Assembly: GCA_002286715.1 (NCBI GenBank)
Contig: NSJX01000012.1
Location: 457,916-521,915 of the forward strand
DNA: 64,000 nt
Origin: Dentipellis sp. KUC8613
Taxonomy: Eukaryota; Basidiomycota; Agaricomycetes; Russulales; Hericiaceae
Direction of reading: 5' to 3'
The stretch's first letter is position 1; every line of letters begins with the position of its first letter. Below, piece after piece: positions 51,027-61,922 of this stretch. The notes under the pieces were generated by a model. That model worked only from the letters and a program-made list of their open reading frames with translations. It was not told the origin of the DNA and ran no database searches. The position numbers were made by a program, and so were the translations under genes.

Positions 51027-51501
51027 AGCTAAACCCACACTCAGCCCCCGCGCTCCCCCACCCTCATTCAGAACGCACCCGCACGCCCACTCGTATTTAT
51101 TCCTTCATTATTCGGGACGTGGAACATTGTTGTAGGGAGTAACCAGCTGCAGCCTCCGGCGCTGCGTCCTCTCCTTTGCGTCAGCCAAGACGAGACAGAG
51201 ACAGAGACGGACTTTCTTGCACATATATACCACTACATACTGTACGTACTCACTAACCGATCCCGATCCAGCTGCCACAGTAGCAGTACGCGTACACTAG
51301 TGTTGAGTTGAAAGAATTGCATTATTATTGTCCACATCGATGTCGCAGTGATTGTTGTGAGCCATAGTGTGGCAGCAAACAGCCGACAACAGCGCGTCCC
51401 ACGCGCGTCGGCGAGGTCTCTGTCTAAGCGCGCGTGGCCTCGTCCCGCTCCTCCTCCTCCTCCTCCTCCTCCTCCTCCTCCTCCCTCCCCTCCCTCCCAC
51501 A
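51027..51501. promoter_or_regulatory. Intergenic region with CTC-repeat leader of the Ima1-like gene
   Basis: This 475-bp spacer holds the KRE6 copy B 3' end and the promoter of the next gene. A CTC tandem run (51448-51483, about 12 copies) lies directly before the Ima1-like ATG. Confidence 0.55.
51448..51483. repeat. (CTC)12 microsatellite in 5' leader
   Basis: A perfect or near-perfect CTC trinucleotide run ending 18 bases upstream of ATG 51502. It probably lies in the 5' UTR and can vary in length between strains. Confidence 0.85.
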
Positions 51502-53595
51502 ATGGCGCCCCTCACCCTCCTCCGCAAACCACCCGCACCGACCTGCTTCTTCTGTCAATCCACCATCACGCCCGCGCCCGCCGACGCGCGCTGCTTCCTC
51601 TGCCCCGCCTGCGGGTGCTGGAACCGCCTCGACGCGCACGGGGACATCCTCTCGGACGACCCCGCGATGCACGACGAGGCGCTCAACGCGCGGTCGTTCG
51701 CGCGCCGAGGTAAGCCGCCCCTTTTCTGCCGCGTGCGCCATGCGAGCGACGAACCCAGCCTCGCCCAGGAAGGACCGCTTTCTGCCGACGTTCGGCGGCA
51801 CCCCGTTCTGCGACGTCTGCCTCTCGAACCAGCGCCTGCTGCACAACCTCCTCTCGAGCTACCTCCCCCCGCCCGAGGTGCGTCCCTTCCTCCTCTCCCT
51901 CTCCCTCCACCTCCACCTCCCTCTCTTCTCGCTCACCAGTCCGGCTCCCATGCTGACCTCCCGCGCCCCACAGGATCCCGAATACGAGCAGCGCCTCGCG
52001 CAGTACGACGCCTACCGCGCGTCCGTCTCCGCGCGCTACCCGCCCGTCTGCGCGCGCTGCGCGCCGCTCGTCGACGAGGAGATCCGGCGCAAGGACACCA
52101 TGGCGCGCTCGAGCGCGCTCGGGCGCGCGCTCAAGGAGAGCCGCGGCCGCGACGTCCGGCGCCGCGTGTCGCTCTCGCGTGCGAGCCGCGCGGCGCTCGA
52201 GCGCGAGCTGCGCTGGTGGCGGCTGCGGGGCGCGCTGTGTGCGCTGACGCTCGGCGCGGCGCTGCTGGCGGATGGGTTCGGTAGGCCGTTCTGTCTGCTT
52301 GGAGTGTGCTTTGCGCTGATGTTGACGGGTGTCTGTGTCTAGGTGCTGCCGGCCATCGGTTACCATTTGACGCGAGCGCGCTGCTGCCGTGTCTTCCGGT
52401 GCTGGCCTTATTATCCATTCTGTGGATGGCATGGGACCCGACGTATGAGTCGCTTCGGCAAGCACAGCTGCAGGGCCGCAAGGTGCGGGTGCGCGGGCGG
52501 GATCGATACGTGGTGCGCAAATCTTTCCCTCCAGAGCCCTTTTCGCGATGCTGAGCGATCGCTCCCTCCACAGCGACTGCAGATACTCGTCTGGTTCGCG
52601 CGCCTGCTGACGACGATACTCGTCGCCGTGCCGCGGTGGAAACCCTCATGGGACTACCTCGCCCTGCACGACTCCGACCCCTCACGCCGAAGCCGTATAT
52701 ACTTTGCTCTATCTTTATTCCTCGAGCTTTTCGTGAGTCCGCCCTTCCATACACAAGCCCCAGCCCCACTACACTCTATTACCGTATACTGTATCGCAAC
52801 CACACCGTTACTAAGAACCCAAACCAACCCTCTGCACAGGTCGCCATACGGTCCTTCGTAATCCTGCAGCTGTACCAGCCCCCCGCCGTGCGCCTCATCG
52901 ACACCTCCGGCGCAAGGCACTCCGCTACACCAAACCTCGGACCGCGGGCAGGCACTCCCGCGCCCGCAGCCAGCGACCCCTCACACTTGGCCGAGCCCAC
53001 CGCGCAGGCCGCACGGCAGCAGAGCCCCGTCTTCGGGCATCCCTCGCTGCTGCACCCTGCCCAAAACGCAAACTCAAACGCGATGCCCACGAGCGCGGAC
53101 GATCACGATATGGACGACATCAGCATCAGCGCTGACACAGATGCAGATGCAGACGCGGACATGGACGACGACGAATACGAACATGTTAAAAATGACGACC
53201 CGGACGCGATGGACTGGACGCCGACGGTGTCCCCGTCATCGGCGTCCCCGTCATCGGCGTCCACATCGGCGTCCAAACAGCCACACGTACAGCCACACCC
53301 ACGCCCGCCGAGCAACCCACCGCGAACCGCGCGCCGCGGGCAGCCCGTCCGCACGCGCACGCAGGAAGACCTCGACACGGGGCTCGAGTCGCTGCTCGCG
53401 CGGACGAACCTCGTCGAGGCGGACGGGCGGGGAGCGCGGGTGTTCCCGCTGGCGGGGACCGGCGTGCGGTGGGCGTGGGTGGGCGCGGTACTAGTGGTGC
53501 TGGTGCTGGTGCTGGTGCTGGTGGGTGGGCTGTTGGTGGGGGCGTGGGGGAGGAGGTGGTCTGTGCGGATAGTTGAGCGTTCGGGGGAGCTGTGA
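51502..53595 (+). CDS. Ima1/NET5-like inner nuclear membrane protein
   Basis: The N-terminus has the Ima1_N zinc-binding arrangement: CFFCQ, CFLCPACGCWNRLD, then further CxxC pairs (FCDVC, CARCAP). In fission yeast and animals (Ima1, NET5/Samp1) such proteins sit in the inner nuclear membrane and link chromatin to the LINC complex and cytoskeleton. Hydrophobic stretches occur at WWRLRGALCALTLGAALL, LLPCLPVLALLSILW, LQILVWFARLLTTILV and IYFALSLFLELFV, consistent with four membrane spans, then a long acidic/disordered part and a last hydrophobic run coded by a GGT/CTG repeat near 53480-53530. Exons: five introns joined cleanly, e.g. ending GGTAAGCC after FARR. Start ATG 51502 is preferred because Cys-box spacing begins right after MAPLTLLRKPPAPT. 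Confidence 0.85.
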
Positions 53596-54377
53596 ATGGA
53601 TTTACGCGATGCTCATGTATGGTGTAGGGTGTACTTAGGGTGCAGGGTGCAAGTAGGGTGCACTATGCGCATATAGTGTTTATGGTGCAGTGTCCGATCC
53701 TATGTGGATTTATCTCACCTAGGCCAAATAGCCGAAAAATACTAGATACCAGCGTCAAAGCCCGCGACATGCGCACGTGTCAAGAAAGCGAATTCAATAA
53801 GCACACAGCACACGCAATAAACCACAGTGAACAGCAGGCGCAGGGAAGGGGGGCAAAAGCGTGCTGCAAGTATATACCATAAAAGCAAACTAGGTTTGGG
53901 GGGGTATACTAGCATGGATAACATACGAACGGACAGTCATCCGGCACGATACGTCGGGCAAAGGGATAAAAAAAAGGAAAAGGAAACGGAAGCAGAAGCG
54001 GAGAGAGGATGGGGCGGGGGAGGAGAATGAGAAGGGTCCGGCCAGCGACTCATAAGGGGCGGAGAGAGACGAGGATGGGGACGGGGACGGGGGACAAGAG
54101 CGGGGGGGAGAAGAAATGTCTGTATTCGTGAGCGCACACCGCGGGCGGGAAGGAACGTCTGGACAAACGAGCAGGAGCCAGGAGTCCGACCCGGCGGCGT
54201 GCGCAGCCAGCGGCTCCTCCGCGTCCGAACTACCCAACAACATGCACGACGGCAAAGGCCAAGCCAAAATATCATATCGTCAAGGAGCGTGAAAAGAACG
54301 GAAACATCGTCAACGATGACGACTCCACGCGCGCGGGAGCCGCGCCACCTCTGCGCTCAACCACCACCACCGCGGGT
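53596..54377. other. Convergent intergenic region
   Basis: This 782-bp stretch lies between the 3' ends of the Ima1-like and Mid2-like genes. It contains GGTGCA/GGTGTA imperfect repeats at about 53618-53670. No gene was recognised. Confidence 0.55.
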
Positions 54378-55654
54378 CTAGTACCCGGCGTGGTACCCGC
54401 CCTGGTAGTGCAGGGGCACGCCGTACTCGTCGTGCGTGCGCGTCAGGCTGGGGCCGCGCGAGAGCGACTCCTGCATCTGCGGGCCGGGGCTGGGGCCGCG
54501 CGCATAGGGCCCGGGGCTGGGACCACGCGCGAGGTCTGCGTAGCCCGCGCCGGGCGCGAGCGTCATGGCGCCGGCGGTGAAGTCGTGGTCGGGGATGGGG
54601 TTGAGCGGGTTCTCGGACGCGGTCGCGCCGTAGCCGCGGGTGGACGCGCCGTCGTGGCCGGAGGAGTGGAACGAGGACGCGTTGGACGGCACGCGGCGGT
54701 GCGTGGGCAGCCCGCTGTCGTGGTCCGTCGGCTGCCAGTCGATCGGCTGCATGCGGTCCTCGAACTGCGACGACGGGCGGAACTTCCACTTGCGGATGAC
54801 GGTCCAGATGATGGCTGTCCCGCCGATGCAGGACGCGAGCACGATGATGATCGTCAGCGTCGTGTGCGAGAGCTTCGACGAGCCCTGCGGCGTGTTCTGC
54901 TTGTCCGACTGCGAGGTCTGCGACGCGCCCGGGACGGAGCTGGTGATCGTGATGGCGTCAACTGATTGCGCCGGCGTGCTCGAGGCCAGATCAGGGGCGT
55001 CCTTGAAGTTGGGCGCCGCCGAGCTCTGCTGTGGCGCGGGCGTGGACGTGGGTGCCGCGGACGTGGGGGGCGTCGAGGACGCCGTGTTCGTCAGGGAGTT
55101 GAGCAGGCTCGACAGCGTGTTCGATGCGGACGACGATTGCTGTGAAACGCGGAAACGGCGACGTGTCAGTACCATTGCCGCACGACGCCGCGAAAATCAT
55201 AAATACTGACAGAGCTGCTGCTCGACGACTGCGACGAGCTCGTCGGGGCCGCAGACGACGAGGACGAGGACGACTGCGACTGCGACGCCGGGCTGGACGC
55301 GCTGGCAGAGTTCGCGCTCTGGCTCGCCGAGCCGGACTGCTGCTGGGCAGGGCTGTTGTTGTTGCTGCCGCTGCCAGCCGCGGCGTTGCTGCCGTTCGTG
55401 TTCGAGTCGGTCGAGTCCGAGGGCGGGTTCGGGGCAGCGCCCTGGGCGGCGGGGTCGACGAGGTTGGCGGCAGCGTTGGGTGTGGTGTCGGCGGGGAGGC
55501 GCTTTTTGATCATGCGTGTGAGGTCTGCATGACCGCGGTGGTGGAGCGGGACTGAGGCGAAGCCTTTGGCGTCCGCATGTGCCACTAGGGCCAACGCGAG
55601 AGCGGTGTAGAAAAGGAGTGTGAGGGCAAGCTTGGAGGGCTTGGTAACAAACAT
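54378..55654 (-). CDS. Mid2-like single-pass cell-surface sensor
   Basis: About 405 residues over two exons. A signal peptide (MFVTKPSKLALTLLFYTALALALVAHA) leads a Ser/Thr/Ala-rich ectodomain of about 180 residues, probably O-mannosylated and rod-like. A single membrane span (LTIIIVLASCIGGTAIIWTVI) follows and then a basic stop-transfer (RKWKFR). The cytoplasmic tail of about 130 residues has Tyr, Gly and repeated RGPSPGP motifs. The overall plan resembles Mid2/Mtl1 and Wsc cell-wall stress sensors that activate Rho1-MAPK signalling, but there is no WSC cysteine domain, and sequence identity could not be measured, so the call is by architecture. Confidence 0.6.
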
Positions 55655-56152
55655 GGCGTGCGGGTGCGGTAGCGTGCAGCGATTAGGATTTAATGGACCA
55701 GCCTGGTGAGCTTGGTGAGCTCGAGAAAGGGAAGAAAGAGGAGGAAAAGCGACGGACTGGGTGGAAACTAGGGGCGGTCGGGCCCTGAGCTGGAGGAGAA
55801 TAGCAGTCTGTCCTGGTTGAGAAAAGAGGGTGTCCGGGAAGGAATGAAAGGATGTGCGAGACGGTCAGCCACAGTTGCAAGCGGTACCAAGGTAACCGCG
55901 ATCACTCAATTATCTGACAGCCACCCCTTCTCACGCGCACGCCTTACTGCCCTCACTAGTTCACCCATTCATTACAATAATTGTCCTCGAGTAATTAAGG
56001 GTCCTTCCCCAGTGGTATACGAGCAGGTACATGGAAGGTAGATACAATAGCTCTCCCCCGTCAAACTCGCATGAAACCTCGAAGCAATGTAAACGTAAAC
56101 GTAAACAGTCCTATCCAATCTCAATACGAAAAAGCGTTCGTCCGCCGCCCCT
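55655..56152. promoter_or_regulatory. Intergenic region between two minus-strand genes
   Basis: This 498-bp stretch holds the 3' UTR of the heparinase-like gene's neighbour and the Mid2-like promoter. A short GTAAAC repeat lies at about 56090-56107. No gene was seen. Confidence 0.5.
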
Positions 56153-58678
56153 CTACTCGTGGCTCGTCAGCGACCAGCTGTCGAGCGCAACAAACGAGGG
56201 CGTTTTGAAGTCGCCCGACGCCATCCCCGACCACTGCGGGTTGAACAGCACCTGCAGGTTGTACGTCCCTGCCGGCAGGTTGATCATCACCACCGTCACG
56301 CCCGGGTTCTCCTGGTCGCTCTGGCCCGCCGGCAGCGCGGGGTCGTTCTGGAAGCGCTGCGCTTGCCCGGTGCTGATCTGTGCGCCCGAGGGCGCGTTCA
56401 GGATCTGCATCGTCATCTTCGCGTCGCCGATGGTCAGCGTCGCAGAGGTGCCGCTCTGGTCGACGGAGACGGTGGCGTTCGTGTGCATCCGCCACATGAC
56501 GGTGCCTTGCGTGTTGATGTCGTCCTGCAGCAGCACCTGCTTACGGCCGTTGATAGTGCGGATACCGCGCTTGAGCGACGTGCTGTGCATAGGCGAATGA
56601 TTAGCACAAATTTAGAATGCCACATCTGCCAACACTTACGTGCTGTTGTATGCGCTAGTCAGGTCAGCGACAAAGTAGGCAGTCGAAGAGCCAGGAGGCG
56701 TGTAGACGGTGCTCGATCCCTGCGTTTCGCCGGTGGAGCCGTGGTTGACCTTGGGCGACGCGTTGATGTTCTGGTTCTGCTGGTTGATAAGGACGGTGTT
56801 CTGGCCCTCGGTACGCTTACGGTAGTACAACCACCGCTCGGCGTCCTGAGTGTCACCGTTGAAGTAGCCCTCGGACAGATAATCGCCAGATCCGAGCTCT
56901 CCAGCCCACCGGGTGCCCATCGCGTCCAAAACAAAGTCACCGCAGTCGAGATCGTTGTGGTTCTGGTGGCCCAAAAGCTGGCCGGCCTTCATCGCAACGT
57001 AGAGCGCGTTGTTGTCGGTCCAGCTGCTCCGCATCGATGCCCACTGATCGAGGCCGTTGTCGAAGAAGCGGTCCAGAGGCAAGCCATCCCAGAAGGCACC
57101 AGAGACGGTCGGGTCGTACCAGAACATGCTCCACGGCTCGGGGGCGTCGTGCTGGTCGCGCTGGTAGAGCATGTACTGGGGGATCTTGTAGTGGTTGCCG
57201 TAGAAGATGATGCTGTTCGCCGTGGTCGAGAACTTGTTCGGGCCGTGATCGCCGTAGTTGAAGAGCGACGTCGCACCCTGGACGTACATGTGGAAGTCGC
57301 CGGTCAAGTTGAACTGGGGGTTGACGCTCAGGAGACCGTAGTCGGATCCAGTAGCACTGATGAGCGCGGCGCTCATCTCAGCGTGGCCAGTGGTACCGAA
57401 GTACCAGTAGTTCGCGGTCTCGGCCCAGGTGCCGTCGTCGGAGACGGCCAGCGCGCAGTTCTGCTTGGCGTTGTCGATGCTGTGGCTGAGGATCTGCTGA
57501 GCGATGCCAGAGGTGTCGTCGCCGAGGATGGCGAGGGCACCGAGGGTGAGACCGCCGTTACAGACACAGTTCCAGTTGCCCTCGGTGTTGGTGTCCCACC
57601 AGCCGATCGAGGCGTTGCCGTTGTACGCATTCATGCCGAGCGAAAGACCGTACTTGATCATCGTCGAGATCATCTGGCTCTTCTGGTCGTCGGTCAGGAC
57701 TTCGTGCAGCCAGTCGTACGCGATACCGAACGCGGCGGTGAACTCGGCGGTATCGAGGAAATGCATCGAGTTCCACTTGTCGTCGTCCGGTCCGAAGGGA
57801 GTGGTACCGTTACCGGCAGCATTCTACGCGAATCCGTGAGACCCCAAGTCGACCGCCAAGTACCAAGCGACATACCTGGATCTCCTGCCACGCCCGGTCT
57901 GCCCACTTGGTGTCGTTCGTCATGCGGTAGACGTACGAGAAGGCCTTGAGCCTCATCTTGATCTCACGGGCATTGTCCAGGATACCACTGGACCCGTCCA
58001 TGTGGTAAACGACAGGCGGGAGCGCAGCGTACTGAGTGGCATTGTTGAAGATGCTGGCGTTCCAGCTCTTGAGGTAGGGGTCGCCGGCGATGAGCGCGGG
58101 AAGCGCCTGCCATTTGTAGGCGGGGGCAATAAGACGGGGGCGGTCTGTGCGAACGGTGGTCGGGCTGGGGTTAGAGGGCTGGAAGGGGTCGCTGGGCCAG
58201 GCCAAGGCAGCGTTGTTGGAAGGATTGAAAGTGGGGGTAGTAAAGGCGGCAGTGTTCGTCTGAAAAAAGCGGGCATGTCAGACCGGGCACGTCGATAAGG
58301 CGTGCAGCGCAGACGACGCACGGTAGAAGGGTAAACAGGCATAAGATAGTCGCTGTTGGTAGAGGTAGCAAAGATGCCGATGGCGTTCTTGACGCTGGCA
58401 GCAGAGCTGGCGGCGGCCTCGCCGCCGCCGGAGCCCTGCGCTGCGTTGCTGCTGCTTGAGCTACTACTGTCCTTGTGGTTGCGACTGCCGACGACGCCGC
58501 CGACGACTGCGGCGACGATGACGGCAATGGCTACGGGTACAGCGATCCATATCCATTTGCGGCCGCGGGCGGGAGGCTTCTGGGGGGTGATATAGCCGGA
58601 TGATTCGTGGTAGTATGGGTCGCCTGAACCATAGGGTGAAGCACCCTGCTGGGGGTTGATGGCGTCGTAGCTGGCCAT
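56153..58678 (-). CDS. Membrane-anchored heparinase II/III-like protein
   Basis: Type II membrane topology: a short Tyr/Gly/Pro-rich cytoplasmic N-terminus, a span at KWIWIAVPVAIAVIVAAVVGG, a Ser-rich stalk, then a large ectodomain. Its first half resembles the alpha-toroid of polysaccharide lyases (FLDTAEFTAAFGIAYDWLHE, NWNCVCNGG, WAETANYWYFGTTGH). The second half holds HQNHNDLDCGDFVLDAMGTRW, the histidine-rich motif and beta-sandwich of heparinase II/III-like enzymes, then TGETQGSS and a C-terminal beta-rich block. Such enzymes cleave uronic-acid-containing polysaccharides by beta-elimination or act as related hydrolases; the substrate cannot be told. The last exon (SLKRGIRTING to TSHE) follows an intron near 56580-56640. 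It is divergent from the TatD gene across 179 bp. Confidence 0.72.
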
Positions 58679-58857
58679 AGCGCCGCTGGCCGATGTAGCG
58701 AAATGGAGAGAAGAATGAACAAGGGCAAGAGTAAAAGAGGGACAGCAGTCGGGAGGGAGGCGGGAGCCAAAAGGCGGAGGGGACGGAGAACAGGCAAAAG
58801 GTGGTAACCACTCGCCGCGCCGTCCGTCTCCTTATACGCGCCACGTTCCATTTTTAG
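58679..58857. promoter_or_regulatory. 179-bp divergent promoter
   Basis: Separates the starts of the heparinase-like and TatD genes. No conserved motif was seen. Confidence 0.45.
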
Positions 58858-60282
58858 ATGCCGCCCGCCACATCCATGCTCACAAAACTCAAGTTCGTTG
58901 GTATGTTTCTCCAGCCTCCTCGGCTGTGCCGTGTCCAATCACCACCATTCGACAGACATTGGCGGTATGCTCCTCTGTCTGGTTATTTTCAGTCGTCCAA
59001 CCCCACCCTCTGCCAGTCAATCTGACCGATCCTGTGTTCTGCGGCATCCACCATGGCCGCAGGAAACACCAAGGCTGGTCCCGTCCATGTCCAGACCCGC
59101 GTCGCGCGCTCATCCTGTGAAACAGACGACCTCGAGGCCATGCTTGACCGCGCGCGCGCTGCAGGCGTGCAGTCCATGCTCGTCACCGGCGGCAGCCTGA
59201 GCGAGTCCAGCGACGCACTCACACTCGCAAAGAAGCACGGTATGCCGAGCCTGCCGCCGTGCTGTTCTTAGCTCAGGCTGCGCTATTCTTGGGCAGGCCT
59301 CTACGCGACGGTGGGCTGCCACCCCACACGCTCGACGGAGTTTGATCGCCACCCAGATGGCCCGGACGCGTACTTGAGTGCGCTGGATCGCCTGATTGCA
59401 GACAACCTGCATGGCCCCGGCCGCGCGGTTGCCATCGGCGAGTGCGGCTTGGACTATGATCGCACCCATTTTGCCACCCCGGATGTGCAGCGCACCTATT
59501 TCCGTACGTGGGCGACTACTGATCGACATCGCTGCATGCCTGTGATCTTCTGTCATAGGTCGACAGCTGTCGCTGGCGAAGAAATACCACCTTCCCCTCT
59601 TTCTGCACTCCCGGTCGGCGCACAGCGACTTTGTCCAGATTCTTCGAGAGGAGGGTTTCGGGAAGGATGGTGGACGAGACGTTGGTGCGAAAGGGGGTGT
59701 TGTACATAGTTTCACCGGATCAGCAGAGGAGTGTCAAGAATATGTGCGCTTTCTTTATCTGACGTCCACGTAAACCCACCTCACGGCGTTTATGCAGATG
59801 AGCATGGGTTTTCATGTCGGGTTAGTGTGGCCGCTCTCTCTATTCTCAGCGTATGCTTAAACTGGTGCTGCCACAGTATCAACGGCTGCTCGTTGAAGAC
59901 GGAGGAGAACCTCGCTGCTGTGAAGACTATCCACCTTGACAAGCTTATGTTTGAGACCGGTAAGTCCAAACCTCATACCAATGGACTGTCAGTTGTGACA
60001 GGCCTTCTAGATGCGCCGTGGTGTTCCTTGACATCGACGCATGCTTCGAAGCGCCTTCTCGAAGATCTCCCAGAATCATTGAAGGCCTTGTATTTCCCTC
60101 CTGCCACAAAGGCGGAGAAGTTCGTGTACGGCCAGCCCGTAAAGGGGAGGAACGAGCCAAGCGCAATTGGCGGTGTTGCTTGGGTTGTAGCCAAGCTGAT
60201 GGAGAACGTGTCGTACGAAGAGGTCGTAGAGAGGGTTTGGAAAAATACGGTTGAGCTCTTTGGATTAGATGAGCTTCTATAG
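58858..60282 (+). CDS. TatD-family metal-dependent deoxyribonuclease (TATDN1-like)
   Basis: Metal-dependent nuclease of the TATDN1 branch, implicated in DNA degradation and repair. Early exons: 58858-58900, 58956-58964 (9 nt), 59017-59073 and from 59126. They read MLTKLKFVDIGVNLTDPVF, then HQDDLEAML, matching the TATDN1 pattern. Other landmarks are ATVGCHPTR, AIGECGLDYDR (Glu and Asp ligands), FLHSRSAHSDF (His ligand), VVHSFTGSAEE, FETDAPWC (Asp) and RNEPSAI near the C-terminus. The total is about 330 residues. The intron 59074-59125 appears to begin with GC (AAG|GCTGGT), because the GT alternative two bases further gives a stop. Stop is TAG at 60280-60282. Confidence 0.9.
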
Positions 60283-60578
60283 GAACACTGACTTGTGAAA
60301 TTCTCTACGCGTCTGCTGTAGTTGAGCACTTTCAGTACTTGCTGCTATTCGTGCTCATCTATACGATTGGAATTGAGCAGATTCTCGTTCGTCATCTTCA
60401 AGTGTTCATACAACCGCGTAGCTTGACGTTCCTCAACCCTTCCTAACATAGTCAGGGTCGACTCCCAAGGGTTTGCGCGGCCTTCATCTCAGATACCCAA
60501 AAATAAGTGAGTAAACGAACGGCTATTGCTATAGATACCCAGAGCCCAAGATGAAGATATATTCTACACGCATTATAA
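60283..60578. other. Convergent intergenic region
   Basis: A 296-bp spacer between the TatD and methyltransferase 3' ends. Nothing recognised. Confidence 0.5.
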
Positions 60579-61922
60579 CTACGACCTCGCCCACCCAATC
60601 TTAAACAGCCTATACCCACCCTCATCCGCCCTCCCCCGTCCATCCTGTTTCTCCAACTGCTCCACATCCACAATAACCAGATCCCACTCCCCACCGCCCG
60701 ACTTCGGAAACACCTCAAACACCGTATCCGCCAGCCCCGCATGGCGCCCCGACGGCCTATCCGCAATGATCATCCAGAACACGCCCCCAGCCCCATCCTC
60801 GCCCTGCGGCTTCACCAGCAGCCGCTCAACACAACCCCGGATCCACGCCGCATGCAAGGGCTCATATACCACATCCGCAGCCAGAATAATATCGAACGGC
60901 ACGTCGAACGGCTCCTCATACACCGGGTGCTCCCAATCCAGCGGCCGCACGTCCACCGGGTCCCACTTAAAATTCGCATCGACGTTCGCCTGCAAGTTCG
61001 CGAGCACGTCCGGGTGGAAGTCCGTCGCCACGATCGTCGCCTTCGCCCCAGTTTCGCCGTGCCGCTCGAGGATCTTGGCCGTCGCAATGCTCAGCAGCCC
61101 CGTGCCCGCGCCCAGTTCCAAGATCCTCCGTTCTCTTCTCCCTGCCTGGATGGGACGGGGCCCAAGACCGAATGAGTCGGGATCCGCGGCCATGCGCTCC
61201 GCGAGCAGAATCGAGCTCGCCCAGCTCTGCAGCCCGACGGAGGTATGGTCCTCGCTGAGCAGCGGCGCGTCGTTCAGCTCCACGCTAATCGTCTCTCCCT
61301 CTTCCCCTTCCTTTGCTGAGCAGCCGAACGGGAACGAAAACGCCCGCGTGACGGCCGCCTCCGGCTCGCCCCCGACGAACGCAGCGAGCAGCGCGGCCGC
61401 GGCGTCGACGAGCGCGGCGCGCGGGCCTTCGTCGGCGGGCGGGCAGGCGGCGGGGTCGAGCCAGAGGTCGGCGCGCGCGGCGAAGCCGGTGAGCCATTTG
61501 AGGGCGAAGGCGCGCTCGAAGGCGTCTGAGCGCAAGATGTCCAGTTCTTCGTTTTCATCCTCATTTTCGTTTGCATTTTCGTTTTCTTCGGTGTCTGGAT
61601 CTGGGTCTGGGGAGAGCGGCACGGCGACAGTCTCCTCCACGACCCGCGTCTCCTCGGCGTCCTCCTCGTCTTCTGCGGATGCGTATCCAGAGTCGGGGAC
61701 GGACGCGTCGTGGATGAGGTGTGCGAGCTTCGGGTTGCGTTTTGCGACTTTGATGGTGCGTGCGGGCGTCGGGGGCGGAGGTGGGAAGTATATCGTGCGT
61801 AGGTTGTCGAGGGCCGCTTGGACCTGTGCGGAGGAGTGCTGGGATATGCGCGCAAGTGGGGGCAGGCTTGATGTTGGTGCGGTCGGTGCGGGGGCTGGTA
61901 TGGGGCGATTAGTCCGATCCAT
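60579..61922 (-). CDS. Class I lysine methyltransferase, family 16 (METTL21/EFM-like)
   Basis: An intronless ORF of 447 residues, unusual in this window. The catalytic part (about residues 230-440) has the Rossmann SAM site ILELGAGTGLLSIA (motif I), ATDFHPDVL (post-I), DVRPLDWEHP and the family DxxY motif in ILAADVVYE. Upstream is SVGLQSWASSILLAERM, as in methyltransferase family 16, which methylates lysines on elongation factors, chaperones or other non-histone targets. A low-complexity Glu/Asn run (about residues 110-130) and an Ala-rich segment precede the domain. The N-terminal block with FALKWLTGFAARAD is probably family-specific. Substrate unknown; FAM86/EFM3-like or Rrg1-like members are candidates. 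Confidence 0.83.
   Translation of the reverse strand: MDRTNRPIPAPAPTAPTSSLPPLARISQHSSAQVQAALDNLRTIYFPPPPPTPARTIKVAKRNPKLAHLIHDASVPDSGYASAEDEEDAEETRVVEETVAVPLSPDPDPDTEENENANENEDENEELDILRSDAFERAFALKWLTGFAARADLWLDPAACPPADEGPRAALVDAAAALLAAFVGGEPEAAVTRAFSFPFGCSAKEGEEGETISVELNDAPLLSEDHTSVGLQSWASSILLAERMAADPDSFGLGPRPIQAGRRERRILELGAGTGLLSIATAKILERHGETGAKATIVATDFHPDVLANLQANVDANFKWDPVDVRPLDWEHPVYEEPFDVPFDIILAADVVYEPLHAAWIRGCVERLLVKPQGEDGAGGVFWMIIADRPSGRHAGLADTVFEVFPKSGGGEWDLVIVDVEQLEKQDGRGRADEGGYRLFKIGWARS

Noticed and set aside
51367..51501. N-terminal extension of the Ima1-like ORF upstream of ATG 51502
   Set aside because: It translates a CTC repeat into poly-Leu and has no domain; the conserved Cys region starts right after the later ATG.
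56159..57949. Plus-strand ORF of 596 codons opposite the heparinase-like gene
   Set aside because: It is a composition shadow; the minus strand holds the conserved HQNHND and other motifs in the joined frame.
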